This document shows, piece by piece, positions 6,729 through 11,293 of a stretch of DNA of 11,293 nt (the stretch's first letter is position 1; each line of letters begins with the position of its first letter). The notes beneath the pieces are model-generated. The model worked only from the letters and a program-made list of their open reading frames with translations. It searched no databases and was not told the DNA's origin. Origin of the DNA: Acetobacteraceae bacterium (GTDB taxonomy: Bacteria > Pseudomonadota > Alphaproteobacteria > Acetobacterales > Acetobacteraceae); NCBI GenBank assembly GCA_030039695.1, contig JASHVB010000191.1, positions 1-11,293 on the forward strand, written 5' to 3'. Both the position numbers and the translations under genes were made by a program.

Positions 6729-7856
6729 TTACCGGCGTGCGCCGTTGTGTGACGAGGTCCGACTCGAGACTGCCGCCGCTCGTTCTTGCAGAAACCTCCC
6801 GACGCTCTTTTCGCCTTCTGCTATCAAGCGTTCGATGTTCGACGAGCTGCGGTCGAGCTTGCTCTCGAAATCCAGCGTATTCTGCAGTGCTTCCGGAATC
6901 TCGATGCAGGGGATGTGATACCCTCGATGAGGATCCGTTGGAAACGATCTGGGAATGCGAATGGGCGCTTTGATGTCGAATCGCGCCAGGTAGTCCGGTC
7001 GAAAGGCATCCTGTAACAGCATGTCATTGATCATCTCAAGATGTCGCAATTGCTGAAAAAGCGAGATATTGCCTTCCAGCTGATTGCGCCGATCCACGAT
7101 ATCATCAGGCAGTTCCGGCACTCTTTCGCATGTGGTGGGATTGATCTTTATCAGCCAGACTTCCTCAGGAAGGTTCTCGGCTCCGACGCTGTCCGGCCGG
7201 ATCAGCTCCTGGAGAGGCGGGTTGTCCGAAAACAGGCCGTCCCAGTATGCGTACCCATCTATCATCACTGCCGGGAAGATGTTGGGTACCGCACACGAGG
7301 CGAGGATATGCTCCACCCGGATAGGGTGATGGAAGGAGATAAATTTTGTCAGCTTGCCCGTGCTCACGTTCGCGGCACCGATCATCAGTATGGGCCGCTT
7401 CTTACGTGGTCCCCACGATGCGATTTCGTCAAAGTCAATATGCGATTCAAGCAGTGCACGAAAATCCCGGAAGACTTCCCGATGACCAATGGTCGCCAAG
7501 GACATCATATTCTGTAACAGAGGTGATGAGGGGCTGAGCTGCAACGTGGGTAGCAACCCGCGATTGACCATTCGAAGCGAGCCGACGACGAAGTTATTAA
7601 ATAAATCCTCGAGCAACCCCTGAGCGGTGTTAGCCTGCCAGAAGTCCATCAGGCGGCGCCATGCGGGGGTCTCGTCCTTCTCGAGAGCGTACCACACGAG
7701 AGTTGCGCATATCGCACCGCCGGAAGTGCCGCTGATGCTGACAATCTCGAACTCGTCTCTGACTTGCGCGTCACACAGTGCTTTCAGCGCGCCCGCTGTG
7801 AATGCCGTCTGACTTCCACCGCCCTGGCAGGCGATTGCTATTTTGGTTTTTGCCAT
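6729..7856 (-). CDS. Patatin-like phospholipase/acyl hydrolase
   Basis: This is a serine acyl hydrolase of the patatin family, 375 residues, expected to cleave acyl esters of lipids or polyesters. The oxyanion-hole glycines are G12-G14 in CQGGGSQ, the nucleophile is S45 in GTSGG (43-47), and the catalytic Asp is D206 in the DG pair of YWDGLFSDNPP. All three elements are intact. A DDIVDRRNQLEGNISL segment near 251-266 is typical of the proteobacterial subgroup with a C-terminal helical extension (DUF3734-like). No signal peptide is present, so it is probably cytoplasmic. The ATG at 7856 is chosen over an upstream in-frame start because the domain begins there; AGGGA overlaps the permease stop codon. 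The start is 11 bases after that stop, so the two are almost surely co-transcribed and possibly translationally coupled. GC content (about 48-53% in counted lines) is below that of the permease gene. The natural substrate is unknown. Confidence 0.92.
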   Translation of the reverse strand: MAKTKIAIACQGGGSQTAFTAGALKALCDAQVRDEFEIVSISGTSGGAICATLVWYALEKDETPAWRRLMDFWQANTAQGLLEDLFNNFVVGSLRMVNRGLLPTLQLSPSSPLLQNMMSLATIGHREVFRDFRALLESHIDFDEIASWGPRKKRPILMIGAANVSTGKLTKFISFHHPIRVEHILASCAVPNIFPAVMIDGYAYWDGLFSDNPPLQELIRPDSVGAENLPEEVWLIKINPTTCERVPELPDDIVDRRNQLEGNISLFQQLRHLEMINDMLLQDAFRPDYLARFDIKAPIRIPRSFPTDPHRGYHIPCIEIPEALQNTLDFESKLDRSSSNIERLIAEGEKSVGRFLQERAAAVSSRTSSHNGARR

Positions 7857-7867
7857 CTCTGCCGTCC

Positions 7868-9322
7868 CTAGAACGAGCCGAAAACAGTCCCGAGCACGAT
7901 CACACCCACCAAGGCGACCAGCACACCCACAACAGCCACCATGACCAAATGGAAGTAGCTGTCCCGATGGGTCAATCCGCACACTGCCAGAAGGGTTACC
8001 ACCGCGCCATTATGAGGCAGCATGTCGAGTGTGCCCGAGCTGATCACCGCGACACGATGCATCAGTTCGGGGCTGATGCCGGTCTGCTGCGCCAGGCGCA
8101 GATAGGTATCACCGAGCGTGTCCAGAGCAATCGTGAGCCCACCCGAGGCCGAGCCCGTCAGTCCGGACAACACGTTCGTTGCGACGGCCAGCGATACCAG
8201 CGGACCGCCGCCAATCGACAAGACCCAATCGCGGACCATGGTGAAAGCGGGCATTGCAGCGACGACCGCACCGAAGCCAACGAGGCTGGCGACGCTGATG
8301 GCCGGCAATACCGACGCGTTGGCGCCCGAATCCATGCTTTCGCGCAATGCAGGAAGTCGCCGGCCGCTCACGATAAGGAGCGTGAGGATAGCGGCACCAA
8401 GCGCCACGATGACCGCCCACACGCCGCCGACCGCCGACAGCGATGTTCCACCCCAGCGTGGTTCGGCCAGGAACGAAACATCGAGGCGCGGCAGAACAAT
8501 CGCCGACATCAGCACGTTCACAGTGATCACGATGACAAGCGGTAAGAAAGCCGCTGCGATCGGCGGGGCCGTTTCAACCTGACGGCCACGATGGATCTCG
8601 ATCGGATCAAATTCGCGAGTCACTGTTGCCCGCTCGCGTATCACCACGTCCTCGGCCGCTTCGTCTGCCCGAGCACCCGGCCCCTCGCCAAAGCCCTCCC
8701 CGGACCGACGGGCTTGGGCTTCCGCCCGGGCAAGCCACCACAGGCCAAACCCGAGCATGATGATCGAGGCGATGATACCGAGGCCCGGCGCCGCCAGCGG
8801 GGTTGTGCCGAAGAATGGCATCGGGATGGCATTCTGAATGGACGGCGTTCCGGGCATTGCGGACATCGTGAAGGTGCAGGTGCCGAGCCCGATCGCAGCG
8901 GGCATGAGACGGCGCGGTATGTTTGCCGCCTGGAACATGGCCTGTGCCATGGGAGCGATCACGAAGAATGCGACGAAGAGGCTCACTCCTCCATAGGTGA
9001 CGAGGGCGCCAGCAAGCACGACCGCGAGTACCGCCCTCCGCGCCCCCAGCCGTTCTGTGACGAAAGCTGCGATAGCCGAGACCGAACCGCTGTCTTCCAT
9101 CAGTTTGCCGAACAGAGCACCGAGCAGAAACAGTGGGAAGAATTGCGCCAGAAAATGTGCCGCACTGCCCATGAACGTCTGCGTCCAATTGGCGAGCAAC
9201 GGCTCCCCGGAAGCGGCTGCTGCGATCAGGGCCGCCACGGGAGAGAGTAACAATATGCTCCAGCCTCGATAGGCCAGTGCGATCAGGAGCAAGAGCCCGA
9301 TCAGGATACCAAGCAGGCCCAT
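7868..9322 (-). CDS. GntP-family permease (hydroxy-acid/organic-acid transporter)
   Basis: This is an inner-membrane secondary transporter of 484 residues, most like the GntP gluconate:H+ symporter family (PF02447). It is hydrophobic throughout, with about 12 helices and a charged loop at 200-252. Conserved-looking polar segments within helices include GTPSIQNAIP (158-167), SGLTGSASGG (386-395) and DMLPHNGAV (433-441), in positions typical of substrate sites in this superfamily. GntP members import gluconate, and relatives carry 3-hydroxybutyrate or other hydroxy acids; substrate is not decidable here. The ATG at 9322 has GGAGG eight bases upstream. It is the first gene of a minus-strand unit with the patatin gene. 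Codon use is strongly GC-rich, unlike the patatin gene. Confidence 0.92.
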   Translation of the reverse strand: MGLLGILIGLLLLIALAYRGWSILLLSPVAALIAAAASGEPLLANWTQTFMGSAAHFLAQFFPLFLLGALFGKLMEDSGSVSAIAAFVTERLGARRAVLAVVLAGALVTYGGVSLFVAFFVIAPMAQAMFQAANIPRRLMPAAIGLGTCTFTMSAMPGTPSIQNAIPMPFFGTTPLAAPGLGIIASIIMLGFGLWWLARAEAQARRSGEGFGEGPGARADEAAEDVVIRERATVTREFDPIEIHRGRQVETAPPIAAAFLPLVIVITVNVLMSAIVLPRLDVSFLAEPRWGGTSLSAVGGVWAVIVALGAAILTLLIVSGRRLPALRESMDSGANASVLPAISVASLVGFGAVVAAMPAFTMVRDWVLSIGGGPLVSLAVATNVLSGLTGSASGGLTIALDTLGDTYLRLAQQTGISPELMHRVAVISSGTLDMLPHNGAVVTLLAVCGLTHRDSYFHLVMVAVVGVLVALVGVIVLGTVFGSF

Positions 9323-9365
9323 CGGTTCAGCCTCCGATGCTGTGGTTGAAATCCAAGCTAAGGAA

Positions 9366-9381
9366 TCGATGAGGGGATCGA
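9366..9381 (-). promoter_or_regulatory. Inverted repeat upstream of the permease gene
   Basis: TCGAT (9366-9370) and ATCGA (9377-9381) form a perfect dyad with a 6-base centre, 44-59 bases before the permease ATG. This is where an operator would sit, but five-base arms are weak evidence. Confidence 0.2.
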
Positions 9382-9442
9382 CTTACGAGGTCGCTGGCGA
9401 CGCGGTTCACACGATGTCGGTGTGCTGGACGAATCGCTAGGG

Positions 9443-9462
9443 GATGACGAGGTTGAGTCATC
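9443..9462. repeat. Inverted repeat, 6-base arms
   Basis: GATGAC (9443-9448) and GTCATC (9457-9462) flank an 8-base centre. A second overlapping dyad, GACGA (9446-9450) and TCGTC (9461-9465), uses partly the same bases, so two alternative hairpins or a protein-binding dyad are possible. It lies about 120 bases upstream of the permease start. Confidence 0.4.
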
Positions 9463-9674
9463 GTCAGGCCTACGCCGGAACCTCTACTGCAGTCAGAGCA
9501 TCGATGGCCCATGATCCGGACCAGTGTCGGCTCACGTACAGCAGGCACCCTACAACGATGCCGACAGAAATACTCACTGGGACCACACCGCGTACCCGGA
9601 TTGCCCTATGTCGCCGGACCAGGCTATCTGGTCAAGCTGCGGTCTTGTGACATGCAAGGCATGTGCTTGATTGC

Positions 9675-9707
9675 GAAACGCCTCCAGAACGCATTGGCAA
9701 GCGTTTC
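9675..9707. repeat. Inverted repeat, 7-base arms
   Basis: GAAACGC (9675-9681) and GCGTTTC (9701-9707) are perfect arms separated by 19 bases. A smaller dyad, ACATG/CATGT, lies at 9650-9664 just before it. The distance from any gene makes an operator role unlikely; an RNA hairpin or the trace of a lost element are alternatives. Confidence 0.4.
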
Positions 9708-10221
9708 TCGAGCTGCTCTCATTGGTCGTTACGCAACCTGATGCGATGCATCGATCAGCCTTGCCACAAGCTGACCACCTGGGAATCGACCGCCGCTCCC
9801 AAATGCCACTCTACCGACGATATTACCAAATTGGCCGAGGTTGCACCGGACTGGCTACACAGACAGGCCCGCATTGCGATTGGTCCAGTTGGCGATGGGC
9901 CCTCGATGTCTGCGATGATCCGGAGGTCATTCGACGCAAGAGCAGCTACCGAAGGTTGGTGTTGAGAGACGATCCCGGACGGGCCTGCACGCACTATGAG
10001 GGAGAAGTGCGCGAAACGCGGCCGTACGGACCCGGGTTTCCGGGGATTCTCCTGTTACTGGATGGGTTAAGACACGTGCGCCACTAAGTTCGCCAATTTG
10101 GTGTTGTCGGGAGCCGAGATAAATTGTATCGTATTAGTGCGTGGCAGTTAGAATCAGCCACTGACACGGAAGCTGTGACTTGCCATCGGTCGCACAAAAG
10201 AGCCGGCGTGAGGAGGCGGTA

Positions 10222-10254
10222 TTGACAACCCGTGGAGACGCATCGCGCGGGTGA
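10222..10254 (+). other. Possible ten-codon leader frame
   Basis: AGGAGG at 10211-10216 is followed five bases later by TTG, which opens a ten-codon frame ending in TGA at 10252-10254, upstream of the lipoprotein gene. The strong Shine-Dalgarno sequence with no longer frame behind it is the only reason to note it. The encoded peptide (TTRGDASRG after the start) has no obvious attenuator codon run. It may be chance. Confidence 0.15.
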
Positions 10255-10273
10255 TGAGATCGTTCCCGCCCAT

Positions 10274-10296
10274 GCCTCGATACTTATCGGTGAGGC
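10274..10296 (+). promoter_or_regulatory. Stem-loop in the leader of the lipoprotein gene
   Basis: GCCT and CGATA pair with TATCG and AGGC, giving a four-plus-five-base stem with a three-base bulge and a two-to-four-base loop. It ends ten bases before the AGGAGG ribosome binding site, so it is placed to influence translation or mRNA stability. It could also be a protein-binding dyad. Confidence 0.3.
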
Positions 10297-10320
10297 AAGC
10301 AGCACAGGAGGAAGAATGCC

Positions 10321-10797
10321 ATGCCGACGAGCGTCGTTCAGGCTTCTATTGTGACCCTCGCTCTCCTCTGCACGTCTCTAACGCTTGCCGGATGTACCGA
10401 GCAGAGCGGTTCAACACCGTTCTTCACGCCATCTGGCGTACGCGTGCAAACCCCGCCAGCACCGGCCAATGTGCCAGGCCAGCCAGCGCAAGTGCAGGGC
10501 GCAGTCGGTCCTCACGACGGCGTCTATCAGGGCACCTCCAACGTGCTTTTCACCGGGGCCGGGCGGTGCATGGGAACGCAGACGGTTACCGATTTCCACG
10601 TGCGCAACAGTGTTGCCAAATGGGCCGGATATAGTGGCACGATTGACGCAGGCGGTGGAGTACAGATGCATCGCGGCGTTGGATGGCTGACGGGGCGGTT
10701 CCAAGGAAACAACTTCGTCGGACGTCTGGAGGTCGGCGCGTGGTCGAACCAGCCCAGCTGCGTCTACATGCTCACCTTGCAACGGGTGGGACCATAA
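10321..10797 (+). CDS. Putative small lipoprotein, unknown function
   Basis: The 158-residue product begins with a hydrophobic signal segment and a lipobox LAGC ending at C25, so it should be lipidated and anchored to a membrane on the periplasmic side. A Pro/Ala/Gln-rich spacer (about 35-62) leads to a compact C-terminal domain of about 95 residues starting GPHDGVYQGTS, with many Gly and aromatic residues and a likely disulfide between C83 and C147. The DG-x-Y-x-G opening and predicted beta content recall small secreted beta-domain proteins common in alphaproteobacteria, but I cannot name a family. ATG 10321 is chosen because AGGAGGA (10306-10312) lies nine bases upstream; the ATG at 10316 is out of frame and soon hits a stop. 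It has no neighbour on the same strand within the window. Codon use is GC-rich and native-looking. Confidence 0.8.
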   Translation: MPTSVVQASIVTLALLCTSLTLAGCTEQSGSTPFFTPSGVRVQTPPAPANVPGQPAQVQGAVGPHDGVYQGTSNVLFTGAGRCMGTQTVTDFHVRNSVAKWAGYSGTIDAGGGVQMHRGVGWLTGRFQGNNFVGRLEVGAWSNQPSCVYMLTLQRVGP

Positions 10798-11293
10798 TCC
10801 ACGCGGTGTGCCCACACGACGGCTAGCGGCCTGTGACTATGGACACGACTATAGTGCCGCCTCGCTGCAACGCTTCCTTATCCTTGTATCTGCCGAGCGG
10901 TTTCGCCTTGACATCGCGCCGCTGGATTGAGACCAGCCGCTATGGGTTCCGGTACGCGCCAGTTGGCGCTCGTCCTTTTTAGAGCCAGGGCCGACCGGAA
11001 ATCCGGACCCGCCGCAGCTATGTGACGCACGACCCGACAGTCGCTCGGTGCCATCCGCTTGCCTTGAGAAGTTTGCCAACGGCCGATGCCCGATCGATCG
11101 GGACAGTGCCTCGCACTGGATTGCGCCCGCCACGGCCCCGCCGAAATCGCGCAGTTCTGCCAAGACCACTAGCTTAGCTAGTTTCTGTCGCGAAAGCCAG
11201 TTTCCCACGTAAAATCGGGCACTTTTGAGTTCTCCAGCAGGTGGTTTTCTGGTTGACGAATACGGAGGGAATATAACACACATACGTATGGAC
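10798..11293. other. Right-hand tail, no convincing gene; one weak frame on the minus strand
   Basis: No gene is recognised here. A minus-strand frame stays open from the right edge through an ATG at 11283 to a stop at 10849. It is Ser/Arg-rich, has A/T-rich third bases in its first 25 codons, and matches nothing known to me; it could be the end of a gene entering from outside but is more likely chance. A short GTGT...ACAC hairpin at 10806-10817, nine bases after the lipoprotein stop, is a weak terminator candidate. Confidence 0.4.
11168..11182. repeat. Perfect small dyad
   Basis: ACTAGC and GCTAGT flank TTA. The AT-rich six-base arms stand out in this GC-rich DNA. It could be an operator for a gene beyond the right edge or a tight hairpin; nothing else supports a role. 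Confidence 0.3.

Larger units (their letters stand above)
9323..10320. other. About 1 kb without a convincing gene, several inverted repeats
   Basis: This stretch lies between the divergent permease and the second lipoprotein gene. The longest frame (+, TTG 9671 to 10087, 138 codons) lacks a Shine-Dalgarno sequence, uses mixed third bases and matches no family I recognise; an overlapping 100-codon frame (9663-9965) is no better. Three perfect dyads are present at 9366-9381, 9443-9462 and 9675-9707. It must include both genes' promoters. A decayed gene or a non-coding RNA could also lie here, but nothing shows it directly. Confidence 0.5.

Noticed and set aside
7857..7982. Upstream in-frame start that would give the patatin a 42-residue extension
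   Set aside because: It would overlap the permease gene, the extension is Cys/Gly/Arg-rich and unlike patatins, and the domain begins exactly at the internal ATG 7856.
7802..8545. Long open frame (247 codons) on the plus strand across the patatin/permease junction
   Set aside because: It is antisense to the well-supported permease, is rich in His, Arg, Gln and Asp, and has no domain or ribosome binding site; long mirror frames are common in GC-rich DNA.
9384..9409. A GAAC...CGT pair upstream of the permease resembling an EcfG general-stress promoter
   Set aside because: The -35 reads TGAAC instead of GGAAC and the -10 CGTA instead of CGTT, so it has two mismatches in short boxes; not enough to call.
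10222..10250. TTGACA as a -35 box for the downstream lipoprotein gene
   Set aside because: The six bases at a 17-base spacing are GCGCGG, and neighbouring spacings offer no acceptable -10 element.
1..11293. CRISPR arrays, tRNA genes, insertion sequences and prophage genes
   Set aside because: No regularly spaced repeats, no tRNA-like T-loop signature in a cloverleaf context, no transposase or integrase motif, and no phage structural gene were seen by eye.

Overview
The window looks like chromosomal or accessory DNA of a GC-rich proteobacterium. An alphaproteobacterium of the Hyphomicrobiales type (Bradyrhizobium or Methylobacterium relatives) is my best guess, from the gene families, strong GGAGG-type ribosome binding sites and GC-rich codon use. 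No rRNA, tRNA or other taxonomic marker is present, so this is inference. I see no transposase, integrase, CRISPR array or phage structural gene.

Layout. (1) 2-1795 (+): the C-terminal two thirds of a P-type cation ATPase of the Ca2+-ATPase/CtpF-like type, cut by the left edge. (2) 4634-1865 (-): a PPK2-family polyphosphate kinase followed by a Na+/phosphate cotransporter with a PhoU-like tail; this pair converges on the ATPase. (3) 5076-5396 (+): a small single-domain cupin, divergent from the kinase across about 440 bases. (4) 9322-5648 (-): a GntP-type permease, then a patatin-like acyl hydrolase only 11 bases downstream, then, after about 325 bases, an exported lipoprotein of uncertain family. 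(5) 9323-10320: about 1 kb without a convincing gene but with several perfect inverted repeats. (6) 10321-10797 (+): a second small lipoprotein with an excellent ribosome binding site and a stem-loop in its leader. (7) 10798-11293: a tail with one weak open frame.

How the genes fit together (inference). Phosphate import (Na/Pi carrier) plus polyphosphate-driven nucleotide phosphorylation (PPK2) form a plausible phosphate/energy module, with a cation pump next to it. The permease-patatin pair looks like one transcript for import and handling of a hydroxy acid or lipid-derived acid. Similar permeases and patatins are found near polyhydroxybutyrate genes in related bacteria, but no such gene is visible here. 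Base composition drops clearly from the GC-rich permease into the patatin and further into the lipoprotein (about 45-57% GC in lines I counted), which suggests that part of this block was acquired separately.

I found no clear evidence of an entirely new system. The best leads are the permease-patatin pair, the phosphate/polyphosphate pair, the two orphan lipoproteins and the repeat-bearing 1 kb gap.
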